In this document: positions 37,363-47,111 of the stretch, piece after piece | How positions within the stretch are numbered: the first letter of the stretch is position 1 | How the letters are laid out: each line of letters begins with the position of its first letter | NCBI GenBank assembly: GCA_965229615.1 | Contig: OZ245890.1 | Location: forward strand, 1 to 64,000 | DNA: 64,000 nt | Source of the DNA: G965229615 sp965229615 | GTDB taxonomy: Bacteria > Pseudomonadota > Alphaproteobacteria > Rickettsiales > Midichloriaceae | Reading direction: 5' to 3' | The notes under the pieces: generated by a model | The model's input: only the letters and a program-made list of their open reading frames with translations | Told to the model about the DNA's origin: nothing | The model's database searches: none | Translations under genes and position numbers: made by a program

Positions 37363-37785
37363 ATGCCAACTAATACAAATAAATTTATGAAAAAACTTAA
37401 ATTTAAGTTTGATAAACTTGTAAGGGATGAATTACCACAAAAAATGAAAAATGAAGGCATAGTGTTGCACTATAGTAGATTAAATGATAATGCATTACTG
37501 TCGTCCCTGAAGCAAAAACTGATAGAAGAGGCAAATGAAGTTGCTGAATCAGTAGCATATCATGAGATTGTTGCAGAGCTGGCAGATATACTTGATATCG
37601 TTGATGCAATATGTGAATCAGCAAAAATAGAAAAACAAGATATAGAAGCAAATAGAAAGCAAAAATTTAACGAAAGAGGTGGTTTCAAACTTGGTGTTTT
37701 TGCACATAGTATCGAGGCTGATGCAACAAGTGAAACAGCTAGATATTGTTTAAGTATCCCAGAAAGATATCCACAAATTGACTGA
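37363..37785 (+). CDS. MazG/HisE-like NTP pyrophosphohydrolase
   Basis: This 140-residue all-alpha pyrophosphatase has FDKLVRDELPQKM near the start, the metal-binding motif IEEANEV and the second acidic motif EIVAELADILDIVDAI, plus the conserved NERGGFKLGVF. It probably hydrolyses damaged or excess nucleoside triphosphates. The ATG at 37387 is an alternative start. It is 24 bases after the rod-binding gene and directly precedes coaD. Confidence 0.82.
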   Translation: MPTNTNKFMKKLKFKFDKLVRDELPQKMKNEGIVLHYSRLNDNALLSSLKQKLIEEANEVAESVAYHEIVAELADILDIVDAICESAKIEKQDIEANRKQKFNERGGFKLGVFAHSIEADATSETARYCLSIPERYPQID

Positions 37786-37786
37786 A

Positions 37787-38284
37787 ATGCATAGGAAAAT
37801 CTCGTCTGCCGTGTATCCTGGAACATTTGATCCTGTGACAAAAAGTCATTCTGAAATCATTAAAAGGGCCGCACATATATTTGATAGTGTTATTGTTGCT
37901 GTTGCTGCCAACACCAATAAAAACACTTTATTTGATTTAGGTGATAGAGTTGCTATGATGATTGAAGAGATCAGACTGCTGGGCATACAAAATGCTATGG
38001 TGATGCCATTCAATGGCTTGCTTGTGAACTTTGTTGAGAAGAACAACATAGGGGTCATCGTTAGGGGACTACGCGCACTATCGGATTTTGAATATGAATT
38101 TAAAATGGCTTACATGAATAAAAAATTAAAGCCATCAATAGAGACAATTTTCATTCCAGCAACAGAAAAAGAGAATTTTATTTCTTCATCATTTGTAAGA
38201 GAAATAGCAAAACTAGGTGGTAATGTAAGTGAAATGGTGCATCCACATGTTGTTGCAAAATTGGAGAAATTATTCTGTATGTAG
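37787..38284 (+). CDS. coaD: Phosphopantetheine adenylyltransferase
   Basis: CoaD makes dephospho-CoA from phosphopantetheine and ATP. This 165-residue protein has the N-terminal AVYPGTFDPVTKSHSEII, NNIGVIVRGLRALSDFEYEF and the C-terminal nucleotide motif FISSSFVRE. The catalytic (T/H)xGH motif reads TKSH, keeping the essential His but replacing the Gly by Ser. A TTG at 37778 overlaps the preceding gene. The ATG at 37787, two bases after its stop, gives normal length. Confidence 0.94.
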   Translation: MHRKISSAVYPGTFDPVTKSHSEIIKRAAHIFDSVIVAVAANTNKNTLFDLGDRVAMMIEEIRLLGIQNAMVMPFNGLLVNFVEKNNIGVIVRGLRALSDFEYEFKMAYMNKKLKPSIETIFIPATEKENFISSSFVREIAKLGGNVSEMVHPHVVAKLEKLFCM

Positions 38285-38408
38285 ATGTTATTATATGACT
38301 ACTATGCTGAGTGCAGTTACTCTTTATTCTGTTTTATCATTTGCAACTTTTAGATCTGCTGATATATTGACAATCAATGTATAATAATACCCAAGAAATT
38401 GTTAAATT

Positions 38409-39878
38409 ATGAAAAAAAAGAGATTGAAAAAAGGTTTTCTTACTGATTTACATACTGGTACAATTTGTACCATGCTACTATTATCAATAGTGCCAATAGA
38501 TATAGTATTTGCATACGATGTAACAGATGCAATAAATGCTGCTATTAAGAACAACATACAATTAAAGAATAGTAAAATAAAATTGGAGGAAACAAAACTT
38601 GGTAGATTTAAAGCAGCATCTAGTTTCCTGCCAACCATCGGTGTTCAATCTAATACTTCTAAAGATTATCATAACGGGCAAGACATACTACCATCACAAA
38701 GACAAGATGTGTTGAGCATACAAGAAGAGATTTTTTCAGGCGGTAAAGGTATATACAATTTAAAAGCCTCAGCCTTTGCCAATGAAGCGGCGATGATAGA
38801 ATACCAAAATAAGCTCGATGGCACTATACTGCAAGTCATACAAGGGTATGAAGAGGTGATTGCAACACGAAATCTTTATAGTGTTGCAATACAAAATGAG
38901 AAGGCTATGCACAATATTCTTGAACAATCAGAAGTCAAACTCTCAATAGGTGCAATAACAAAAACCGATATGCTTGGAGCAAAAGCACGTCTTGCAGATG
39001 CTATATCTAGCAAAGAAAAGTTATATGCTGATATGAAAAATGCAGAGCAAAATTTCTTTTATGTTGTTGGTGAAAATGCACCAAAGGATATGATTGATGT
39101 TGACATTGCAGCACTTCCAGTTCCACGAGATTTCGAAGGTTTCTTGGGTGATATTGAAAGAGCAAATCCTAGTATTAGGATATCAGAGAAGATTGTGAAG
39201 GTAAAAGAATTTGCTGTGAGATCAGCAAAGGCTGAATTGCTACCAACTGTTAGTGTTGGAGCATCAGTGCAGAATGCAAGACAGTACAACAATTTTGGGC
39301 AAAAATACAAGTCGACAGGTGAAAAATATCAATTAACCTTCTCACTACCAATTTTTAGGCAGGGACTTGAATATATCAATGTGAAGCAGAGTTTGCTTGA
39401 AGAGGAAGCAGCGCATAATAGCAGAGATGATACAACATTACAAGTACAAAAGGAGGCTGCAAAGGCTTGGAACAATTATGTTCAGGGCAAATTTGCTGTG
39501 GAAGCTGATACTGATAGTGTTGAATATTACAATGAATTTGTTAGAGGTATAAATGAAGAATTTTATGTTGGTACTAAAGCTCTTTCAGATCTTTTACAAG
39601 CACAAGTAAACTATGAAAGAGCTAAGATCAAACTTATTCAAGATAAAGCTGCACTAGTGATATCAGCACTAAATCTCAAATACTTACTTGGTGAAATAAA
39701 CATGGTAGACTTTTCGAAACTCAGTGTTCTAGATGATGAAGCAACGAATGCAAAACACAGTCAAAAACATAACATTGAAAATGGTAAATCTTCTGGAAGA
39801 AAAAAACATAATAATGAAAAAACCATGAAAAGGATTGCTGTAATTTCAGATGATACTGTTGTTGATGCAACAACATGA
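38409..39878 (+). CDS. tolC: TolC-family outer-membrane channel
   Basis: This 489-residue protein has a signal peptide (basic start, then TICTMLLLSIVPIDIVFA, residues ~18-35). Two TolC/OEP helical-barrel repeats follow (YDVTDAINAAIKNNIQLKNS; later a second repeat around VKEFAVRSAKAELLPTVSVG). A short Asn/Lys-rich tail closes it. It provides the trans-envelope exit for efflux or type I secretion, and the adaptor at 7.9-9.0 kb could be a partner. No ABC or RND pump is adjacent. Confidence 0.9.
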   Translation: MKKKRLKKGFLTDLHTGTICTMLLLSIVPIDIVFAYDVTDAINAAIKNNIQLKNSKIKLEETKLGRFKAASSFLPTIGVQSNTSKDYHNGQDILPSQRQDVLSIQEEIFSGGKGIYNLKASAFANEAAMIEYQNKLDGTILQVIQGYEEVIATRNLYSVAIQNEKAMHNILEQSEVKLSIGAITKTDMLGAKARLADAISSKEKLYADMKNAEQNFFYVVGENAPKDMIDVDIAALPVPRDFEGFLGDIERANPSIRISEKIVKVKEFAVRSAKAELLPTVSVGASVQNARQYNNFGQKYKSTGEKYQLTFSLPIFRQGLEYINVKQSLLEEEAAHNSRDDTTLQVQKEAAKAWNNYVQGKFAVEADTDSVEYYNEFVRGINEEFYVGTKALSDLLQAQVNYERAKIKLIQDKAALVISALNLKYLLGEINMVDFSKLSVLDDEATNAKHSQKHNIENGKSSGRKKHNNEKTMKRIAVISDDTVVDATT

Positions 39879-39971
39879 AGCTAATCTATGTGGATGGTTA
39901 AATTGCAAAACAATCAATAAATCAGTATCAGTATTTTTAATCTATTTTGATCGCAAAATAAAAAATTTGAA

Positions 39972-40847
39972 ATGACAGATAACATTCTGAAACAATCTAG
40001 GAAGGAGCTATGGAGCTGGAGAATCATAGGTGCAATTGCTTTGTTTATGATTTTCTCATCATATTTTGGCAATAAAAAACAAGAGATAAAAGAAAACTGT
40101 ATAGTAAAAACAAGTATATATGGAGAAATCTCATATGATGATGAAATGTTATCAAGAATAGAAGAATTAAAAAATAATAAGCATGTGAAAGGAGTGATGA
40201 TCGAGTTGAACAGTCCAGGTGGTGATGTTGTCGGTGCTGAGGCAGTATATAAAGCAATAAAGGATTTAAAAACAAAGAAACCTGTTGTTGTATCGATACA
40301 ATCACTTGCTGCTTCTGGTGGTTACATGGTAGCAATGGCTGCAGACCATATAGTAGCATATGAGGGAAGCATATTAGGATCAATAGGAGTCATATTTCAA
40401 GATTTCGAAGTAACGAATCTAGCTGAAGCATTGGGTATAAAGCTATTGAATTATAAATCCACTCCACTTAAAGCAATGCCCAATCGCTTTGAAAAAATGA
40501 ATGAGGCAGCACTAGAAAATGTAGAATCAGTAATAAATGACACATATGAATTGTTTAAAGATATGGTCAAAGAAAGCAGAAGTAATATGACTGCTGATAA
40601 TTTTATAGAAATATGTAGTGGTGGTGTCTATACAGGTAGACAAGGTTTAAAGAATGGTCTAATTGATTCAATTGGTGGTGAAAGGGATGCAATTGATGTT
40701 TTGAAAAAACAATACAAAATGGGTGAATCAATTAATGTTGTTGATTTTGATCTTATCTTGCATAAGGAAAGCAGTTTCAGCTGGATTAGTAATATAAAGC
40801 ATGTGATTGATATTGCCAGTGGTACATATGGCATTGTTGCTAAGTAA
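39972..40847 (+). CDS. sppA: Signal peptide peptidase SppA (S49 family)
   Basis: This 291-residue membrane-anchored serine protease clears cleaved signal peptides. It has an N-terminal span (IIGAIALFMIFSSYFG), the conserved MIELNSPGGDV, and the nucleophile-region SLAASGGYMVAMAAD. The catalytic Lys is likely in the region after KLLNYKSTPLKAMPN. It is the short, single-domain form. It lies 93 bases after tolC and 17 before ychF. Confidence 0.92.
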   Translation: MTDNILKQSRKELWSWRIIGAIALFMIFSSYFGNKKQEIKENCIVKTSIYGEISYDDEMLSRIEELKNNKHVKGVMIELNSPGGDVVGAEAVYKAIKDLKTKKPVVVSIQSLAASGGYMVAMAADHIVAYEGSILGSIGVIFQDFEVTNLAEALGIKLLNYKSTPLKAMPNRFEKMNEAALENVESVINDTYELFKDMVKESRSNMTADNFIEICSGGVYTGRQGLKNGLIDSIGGERDAIDVLKKQYKMGESINVVDFDLILHKESSFSWISNIKHVIDIASGTYGIVAK

Positions 40848-40864
40848 TAGAAAAATTTTATACC

Positions 40865-41956
40865 ATGGGATTTAGTTGCGGTTTAGTAGGACTACCAAAT
40901 GTTGGTAAGTCAACACTCTTCAATGCATTGACAAGCAGCAGTAGTGCTAGTGCTGCAAACTATCCGTTTTGCACTATAGATCCGAATTTTGGTAGTGTCA
41001 TTGTACCTGATAAAAGATTGGATGCTCTAGCAGAAATTACTGGTTCTGCAAAGAAAATATATAACAGAATGGAGTTTGTTGATATAGCTGGGTTAATAGA
41101 AGGAGCAAGCAAGGGGGAAGGGCTTGGTAATCAATTTCTAGGACATATTATGTCTGTGGATGCAATAGCATATGTACTACGATGCTTTGACGATGATGAT
41201 ATCATACATGTTAAAAACACGGTTGACCCCTTATCCGATGCAGAGGTTTTAGAATTGGAGTTAATATTGGCTGATATGCAAAGCTTACAGAAAAGAATTC
41301 CTGCAATCGAGAAAAAAGCAAAACAAGATAAAGACTTGCAGCAACAATTGAATTTAATGATAGAAATTCTAAAGTTATTAGAAGTAGGAAAACCAGCATC
41401 ACAAATAATGAATGGTGATAATGAAGCTGAAGTAAAGAAACTACAACTTCTCACAACAAAACCTAGCTTCTTCATATGCAACGTAAAGGAAGAGGATATG
41501 TTATTAGGTAATAAGTATACAGAAAAAGTTACAACATTTGCACAAAAAAACAATAAGCATAGCATTGTGATTTCAGCCAAGATAGAGTCAGAATTAGCAG
41601 AATTAGACGATAATGAAAGAAATGAATTCATGTCAATGCTTGGCATTAAGGAAGCAGGGCTTGATAGCGTTATAAGACATAGCTATGATATACTGAATAT
41701 GCTGACATTCTTCACAGTTGGACCACAAGAAGCAAGAGCATGGAATGTGATAAAGGGAGCCTGTGCACCAGAAGCAGCAGGAAAAATTCATTCTGATTTT
41801 GAGCGTGGTTTTATATGTGCTGATGTCATTAGTTACAACGATTACATAGACCATGGTGGTTGGACAAATGCAAAAGCAAAGGGTAAAGTTGAAGTGCAGG
41901 GTAAAAACTATATTATGAAAGATGGGGATGTTGTACTATTCAGATTTAATGTGTAG
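40865..41956 (+). CDS. ychF: Obg-family ATPase YchF
   Basis: This 363-residue P-loop protein is universal and binds ATP rather than GTP. It has G1 GLVGLPNVGKSTLFNALT, G3 FVDIAGLIEGASKGEGLGNQ, a coiled-coil insert (residues ~130-165) and a C-terminal TGS domain (FFTVGPQEARAW, IHSDFERGFICADVI). It acts in ribosome-linked and redox stress functions. It is directly behind sppA and likely cotranscribed. Confidence 0.96.
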   Translation: MGFSCGLVGLPNVGKSTLFNALTSSSSASAANYPFCTIDPNFGSVIVPDKRLDALAEITGSAKKIYNRMEFVDIAGLIEGASKGEGLGNQFLGHIMSVDAIAYVLRCFDDDDIIHVKNTVDPLSDAEVLELELILADMQSLQKRIPAIEKKAKQDKDLQQQLNLMIEILKLLEVGKPASQIMNGDNEAEVKKLQLLTTKPSFFICNVKEEDMLLGNKYTEKVTTFAQKNNKHSIVISAKIESELAELDDNERNEFMSMLGIKEAGLDSVIRHSYDILNMLTFFTVGPQEARAWNVIKGACAPEAAGKIHSDFERGFICADVISYNDYIDHGGWTNAKAKGKVEVQGKNYIMKDGDVVLFRFNV

Positions 41957-42006
41957 TCATAGTGATGGTGGTTGTGCCAACTCGAATTACCAATATGTAG
42001 ACTGAT

Positions 42007-42867
42007 ATGGAGCTGAAGAATTATACTATAAAGATGGATGCTATCAGAATAGCAAACGACTTACCCTTTGTTCTCATAGCAGGTCCATGTCAAATAGAAT
42101 CAAGTCAACATGCAGTTGACATTGCGGGTGATATTGCTGAGATTACATCAGAGCTGAATATTGGATTTATATATAAGAGTTCATTTGATAAGGCTAATAG
42201 AACATCAATAAAGAGCAAAAGAGGTATAGATATCGAAAAGGCTATAGGTATTTTTGATGAGATCAAAAGACAGATAAAATGCCCTATATTGACTGATATA
42301 CATCAACCAGAGCAAGCAGCAATTCTTGCACCACATGTTGATGTATTACAAATACCTGCATTACTTTGTAGACAGACAGATCTCATTGTTGCTGCAGCCA
42401 CAACAGGTAAATGTGTGAATATTAAAAAGGGACAGTTTCTAGCGCCACACGACATAAGCAATGCTGTAGGTAAATGCACTGCAGTTAATAATGCAAATAT
42501 CATGCTAACTGAGCGTGGTACATCATTTGGATATAATATGTTGGTAAATGATATGAGAGGCTTGCAGGTAATGAAATTAACAGGTTATCCTGTAATATTT
42601 GATGCTACTCACTCCGTACAGCAGCCCGGTGGTTTAGGAACAGTAAGCGGAGGACAAAGGGAATTCATTGAAACATTAGCAAGAGCTGCTATTGCAACAG
42701 GGATTGCTGGCTTATTTATTGAAACTCATAATGATCCTGATAATGCACCAAGTGATGGTCCATGCATGCTACCACTATCTGTGCTAAAAGATTTACTAGT
42801 TCGCATCAAAGCAATTGATGATGTTGTTAAGAGTTTCGTACCCCAGCTTATAAAGATAAAATGTTAG
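42007..42867 (+). CDS. kdsA: 3-deoxy-D-manno-octulosonate 8-phosphate synthase
   Basis: KdsA condenses PEP and arabinose-5-phosphate to KDO-8-P for the LPS inner core. This 286-residue protein has the family's IAGPCQIESSQHA, YKSSFDKANRTSIKSKRG, ILTDIHQPEQA, LCRQTDL and FDATHSVQQPGG. Full length. Its stop lies four bases from the stop of the convergent acetyltransferase gene. Confidence 0.97.
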   Translation: MELKNYTIKMDAIRIANDLPFVLIAGPCQIESSQHAVDIAGDIAEITSELNIGFIYKSSFDKANRTSIKSKRGIDIEKAIGIFDEIKRQIKCPILTDIHQPEQAAILAPHVDVLQIPALLCRQTDLIVAAATTGKCVNIKKGQFLAPHDISNAVGKCTAVNNANIMLTERGTSFGYNMLVNDMRGLQVMKLTGYPVIFDATHSVQQPGGLGTVSGGQREFIETLARAAIATGIAGLFIETHNDPDNAPSDGPCMLPLSVLKDLLVRIKAIDDVVKSFVPQLIKIKC

Positions 42868-42871
42868 CCCT

Positions 42872-43447
42872 CTATTCTCGATATTTCACCATTGTCGTCA
42901 CATTTACACCTTCACAAAGAACTTTAAAACCAACCTTTGTATACACTCTGATTGCACTGGCATTAGCACTATCAGGATCAACAACACATACATCATATTT
43001 AGACCAACAATATTTTCTCAAGAAACTCACTAGCACGGCTGTACCAACTCCCTTATTTATCATTTTAGCATCACCAATATACCAGTCAATTGCACATGTA
43101 TTTTCAGGCAAGTTATATGTTTGATATGTATTGTGATCATCAGAAAAATCATGAATGTTATAACATTGTATATAACCAACAGCTAAACTGTCACAGTATA
43201 TAATAAATGCGTTTATTGGCCTCTTAACATTATCAATGGTTTTATACCCAGATACATATGACTGATATTTTTGATGTACTATCTCTTTAGTTGGTCTTTC
43301 ACCATACCATTTTGCTACATGCTCTTCATTCAACCAATGATATAACAATGCTAAATCCTGCATTGACAGTTGCTTGAAAATAATCTGCTTTTCCTTTGCT
43401 AGGTTGTTCATTAAATTTGTTGCACTGGAGTGATTAGTATGGCACAT
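42872..43447 (-). CDS. GNAT acetyltransferase, AAC(6')/RimL-like
   Basis: This 191-residue N-acetyltransferase has an N-terminal MQDLALLYHWLNEEHVAKWY and GYIQCYNIHDF. DWYIGDAKMINKGVGTAVLV is the acetyl-CoA-binding region, and DPDSANASAIRVYTKVGFK is typical of aminoglycoside 6'-N-acetyltransferase/siderophore-type GNATs. The real substrate cannot be told from sequence, and a resistance role is not shown. The start may be M12 rather than M1. Confidence 0.82.
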   Translation of the reverse strand: MCHTNHSSATNLMNNLAKEKQIIFKQLSMQDLALLYHWLNEEHVAKWYGERPTKEIVHQKYQSYVSGYKTIDNVKRPINAFIIYCDSLAVGYIQCYNIHDFSDDHNTYQTYNLPENTCAIDWYIGDAKMINKGVGTAVLVSFLRKYCWSKYDVCVVDPDSANASAIRVYTKVGFKVLCEGVNVTTMVKYRE

Positions 43448-43501
43448 TTGAATATGTGATATGGTTGTATTATACCACTGAATGTAAAATCACACATTGT
43501 T

Positions 43502-44563
43502 ATGCAATACAAAATATTACATATCATGCTTAATACTGGCAGAGGGGGGATGGAAAATGTTTTTGTTGATTATAACAAAGTGCTGAGTAATTTTAGTGAT
43601 GTAACAGCAATTGTGCATCAAAAGTGCAAGGTTATACCACAACTTCTTGCAACCAAAGCTAATGTTATAAAATTAAAGGGATATGGCGGGCTGGTCAGTT
43701 CAGCTTTATATTTAAGAAAAATAGCAAAGGATACTGGAGCTAATGTGATAGTAGCACATGGCAGTAACGCTGTTACAATATCAAGATTGGGCTTGGTAAA
43801 AATGAATATTAAGATAATATCTGTTAGACATACATTTTTCAGATCAAAAATCTCTGCATTAATATGGCGTTTGAAAAGTGATGCTACAATCAGTGTGAAC
43901 AGTAGGATAGCAAATATGACAGGTGAAATCGGACAAGAATCTCATTTAGTATACAATGCTATTGGTATTAGAATGGAGAACAATATACCGGAGGCGTCAT
44001 GTTTTTTGATGAATCAGAGAGTTGTAAGAATAGGTTTTTTAGGACGCATGGTGGAGCGCAAAGCACCACATCTACTTGTGAAAGCACTTGGTTTGTTGCT
44101 AAGTAAAAGCAATATGCGATATGAGCTATATTTTGGTGGAGAGGGAAAATACATCAAGGCATTGCAAAATCTTGTGTTTATGCATGGCTTGACGGATAAA
44201 GTACATTTTTTAGGATATATTGATGACAAAAGGGAGTTTTTTAGCAAGATAGATATTTTTTGTTTACCATCACTGAATGAAGCATTTGGTTTGGTACTAA
44301 TAGAAAGTATGGCATATGGTGTGCCAGTTGTTGCATCAAACATAAAAGGAATAGATGAAGTAGTATCACATAATTATAATGGATTGCTTTTTACTCCTGG
44401 TGACTATCACGATTTAGCACTAAAAATAGAGACATTGGCATTTGATGTAGAAAAAAGACGTTTGTTGATGAAAAATGGTTTTGAGATATGGAAAAATAAT
44501 TACAATTTAAGTCGTCTCAGTAAAGATTTATATGATGTCATAAAACACGTTGCAGGCAACTGA
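43502..44563 (+). CDS. Glycosyltransferase family 4 protein
   Basis: This 353-residue GT-B enzyme has an N-terminal acceptor domain beginning MLNTGRGGMENVFVDYN. The nucleotide-sugar-binding C-domain includes RIGFLGRMVERKAPHLLVKA, YFGGEGKYIKAL and the EX7E-type motif EAFGLVLIESMAYGVPVVAS. It probably adds a sugar to the LPS core or another surface glycan, given nearby kdsA. Start ATG at 43502. Confidence 0.9.
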   Translation: MQYKILHIMLNTGRGGMENVFVDYNKVLSNFSDVTAIVHQKCKVIPQLLATKANVIKLKGYGGLVSSALYLRKIAKDTGANVIVAHGSNAVTISRLGLVKMNIKIISVRHTFFRSKISALIWRLKSDATISVNSRIANMTGEIGQESHLVYNAIGIRMENNIPEASCFLMNQRVVRIGFLGRMVERKAPHLLVKALGLLLSKSNMRYELYFGGEGKYIKALQNLVFMHGLTDKVHFLGYIDDKREFFSKIDIFCLPSLNEAFGLVLIESMAYGVPVVASNIKGIDEVVSHNYNGLLFTPGDYHDLALKIETLAFDVEKRRLLMKNGFEIWKNNYNLSRLSKDLYDVIKHVAGN

Positions 44564-44594
44564 ACGTGTTATATAGCGGAATGACTTTATTACA

Positions 44595-46964
44595 TTAGTT
44601 TTCAATTGCAAAGATTGTGCAGGGCTCACTATCTTGAAGTGGTGCAAATTCCATCGGATCATGTTTGTTATCATGTTCATCACCTCTTGATGTATCAGGA
44701 TGGTAATTTTTGTTATGGAGATCCATTAGTAAATTGGCACACATGTTGGCATTACTACCTGTTTTAGCATTAGTAAAATTCACTGTTGAGTCATCGTTCA
44801 AATGCAAATGATAATCATATTTGCTATAGTCAGGCTGATGTTCGACTGATACGACGATAGCCTGACCTGGTAGATATTTTGCAACGACCTCAATAACACA
44901 TTTTTTTGATATGTTATCCAAGCCATTGTAGACTTCGTCGAGCAAGACAAGTACTGGTCCAACACTATTGCGTGCATTTACCAATGCTGTATCGTGAGAC
45001 ATACCTTTTGATATATTGTCTGTATATATATTAAACATTCCAGATTGTTGCATAATATTGACTAATAATCCCGTTAAGGCCATCTTTTTCTTTTGTCCAC
45101 CACTGGTTGTTGTGTAAATATCATTTTCAAATTCAAACAAACGAGATAGTAATCCAAACTCCATATATTCTTTTGCTGCATCAGATAGATGATCAGCATC
45201 AAAACCTTCCATTTCCAACATTATTCGCTCAACAATTGGTGCATATAATCGATGCTCAACCTCAGTTGTAATCATAGGATATAAGATTGCTTCTATAATA
45301 GTAACGCAATATGGAAAGTTATCATTTTGTGTCAATTCAAATACCAATGGTTTTGTCTGTCCTTGTGCAACAGGATAACTAATACTGCCATCTATTTCAA
45401 TTGATTCTGCGAAGTTTGGTAAGCCCCGCAATGCGCTCATCAAGGTCGTTTTACCACAACCAGTTTTACCTGTGATGAGATATTTTTTTCCGCATTCTAA
45501 AAACATTTCATCTATATGAAGTTTTGTGGCACTACTAACTACAATCTCTATATCCCTTAAGTCAATACCATGTGCAGAACTATGCTTGTAATAGTGCACA
45601 TATGATGTATTTTCTATTGCATCTACGTATTTGAAAAGGTCTATTATTTTCGATGTTGATATAAATGCTCTATTTATAAGCGGTACTGACGCAAAAATAG
45701 ATGATATCTTCGCATCATTCATAGACATATGCGTTCCAAATGCTTCTATATTAATCATGCGCTGTAGGAAATGCTCGTCAAACAAATCTTCTGTAATGTA
45801 AGGATTTGCAATAATGGCCATAAGCATACCTAGTAGTAGATTCACAGATACCATTCCTGCAGATGTATTAGCAAGTGCATCATATGAGGCCTGTAAATTA
45901 TGTATTTGTAGTTTCAAGCCATTGCTGATATTTTCATAATATGCAACCCCATTACGCTCTATGATTGTACGTGGCTGTGTAAGCAGCGAGCTTGTATGTT
46001 GATCAGCTTGTGCTGTTAATTGTTTTTTCGCACTCTCTTTATCACACATTGCATCAGTAATTGCACTCAACCGATCAAAAGTATTGAGTGCATTAATCCC
46101 ATGTAATAACATTGGATTACTAACAACAGTAGACATAACTGATGCTATATCACCACATTGCGTGAGTAGGTCTATAATGCCTCTTGTTGATTCTAACGAT
46201 AACTCCTTAAATCGCTTGAGTGTTATGTTGTACTCCTCATTTGCAGCAACTTTCAAAAGTTGCGTGTTAGACTTTATTACATCATTATATTTTTGATCAA
46301 GTTTGATTGATATTTTACTTGCAATGTGAACAGCATATATTGTATTTGCTACTGACGCAATAACAGGTTGCATGAGCGATAGTATTGGAAAGGGTTCGCA
46401 TATGAATCCTAACAACGAGTTACCAAGGAAGATCGTTTCGATATTCACTCCACTATCTAGTGTACTAAGCATTTTAAAGTGATCTGCAATTTTCATTCCT
46501 TGATAACGTAGTGATGTGATAGCGTCCCCTCCACCAATGCAGAGTTTCAAACCATACAATGCTGCTGATAACAACGCCACAACTGGTGGTTTATTAATTT
46601 TTTTGTCATCTTGATATTGTAATCTATTATAGATACCTACTGCATTATTAGCTGCATTATTACCAACTAAAAATGCAGATACAATATCAGTAAGATGATG
46701 TTTACTAGTAAAACCTTGATCCATCATATAATCATCAATTGTTAGTGCTGCTGTCCCTAACATTGGTAATATCATTTGCTTTCCTAGATTATCACTATCC
46801 AACCAATCTATATGTCCTGTAAACATTGAGAAAGCCTGTGCTGCATTGACAATTGGATTGCTAAATTTATTTTTAGCACCAGCACAGAATAATAAACTAC
46901 TTGCAATTGTAGTTATACCTTTCAAGGCAATGTTTGCCACTGATGCAATGTTCACTTGTTGCAT
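44595..46964 (-). CDS. Large membrane protein with C-terminal ABC ATPase domain
   Basis: This 789-residue protein has an N-terminal ~450 residues with several hydrophobic segments (ALKGITTIASSLLFCAGA, VVALLSAALYGLKLCIGG, AGMVSVNLLLGMLMAIIANP). An ABC ATPase follows at ~500-730: Walker A ITGKTGCGKTTLM, signature TTSGGQKKKMAL, Walker B VLVLLDEVYNGLD and VSVEHQ. The layout recalls SbmA/YddA-type half transporters (permease plus ATPase). About 50 residues separate the signature from Walker B, more than twice the usual. A strong Shine-Dalgarno (GGAGAGG) precedes the ATG. Confidence 0.7.
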   Translation of the reverse strand: MQQVNIASVANIALKGITTIASSLLFCAGAKNKFSNPIVNAAQAFSMFTGHIDWLDSDNLGKQMILPMLGTAALTIDDYMMDQGFTSKHHLTDIVSAFLVGNNAANNAVGIYNRLQYQDDKKINKPPVVALLSAALYGLKLCIGGGDAITSLRYQGMKIADHFKMLSTLDSGVNIETIFLGNSLLGFICEPFPILSLMQPVIASVANTIYAVHIASKISIKLDQKYNDVIKSNTQLLKVAANEEYNITLKRFKELSLESTRGIIDLLTQCGDIASVMSTVVSNPMLLHGINALNTFDRLSAITDAMCDKESAKKQLTAQADQHTSSLLTQPRTIIERNGVAYYENISNGLKLQIHNLQASYDALANTSAGMVSVNLLLGMLMAIIANPYITEDLFDEHFLQRMINIEAFGTHMSMNDAKISSIFASVPLINRAFISTSKIIDLFKYVDAIENTSYVHYYKHSSAHGIDLRDIEIVVSSATKLHIDEMFLECGKKYLITGKTGCGKTTLMSALRGLPNFAESIEIDGSISYPVAQGQTKPLVFELTQNDNFPYCVTIIEAILYPMITTEVEHRLYAPIVERIMLEMEGFDADHLSDAAKEYMEFGLLSRLFEFENDIYTTTSGGQKKKMALTGLLVNIMQQSGMFNIYTDNISKGMSHDTALVNARNSVGPVLVLLDEVYNGLDNISKKCVIEVVAKYLPGQAIVVSVEHQPDYSKYDYHLHLNDDSTVNFTNAKTGSNANMCANLLMDLHNKNYHPDTSRGDEHDNKHDPMEFAPLQDSEPCTIFAIEN

Positions 46965-47111
46965 TTTCCTCTCCCCCCTTCTTTTTTATGAATATGTTTA
47001 AGTGAATGTATACAATCAAATATGGTAATCTAAATATATGAAAATAATATTAAAACTCACAAATCTAAAGTCTCTTATTAAACTCATGCAAATCCACACT
47101 ATTGCATATCG

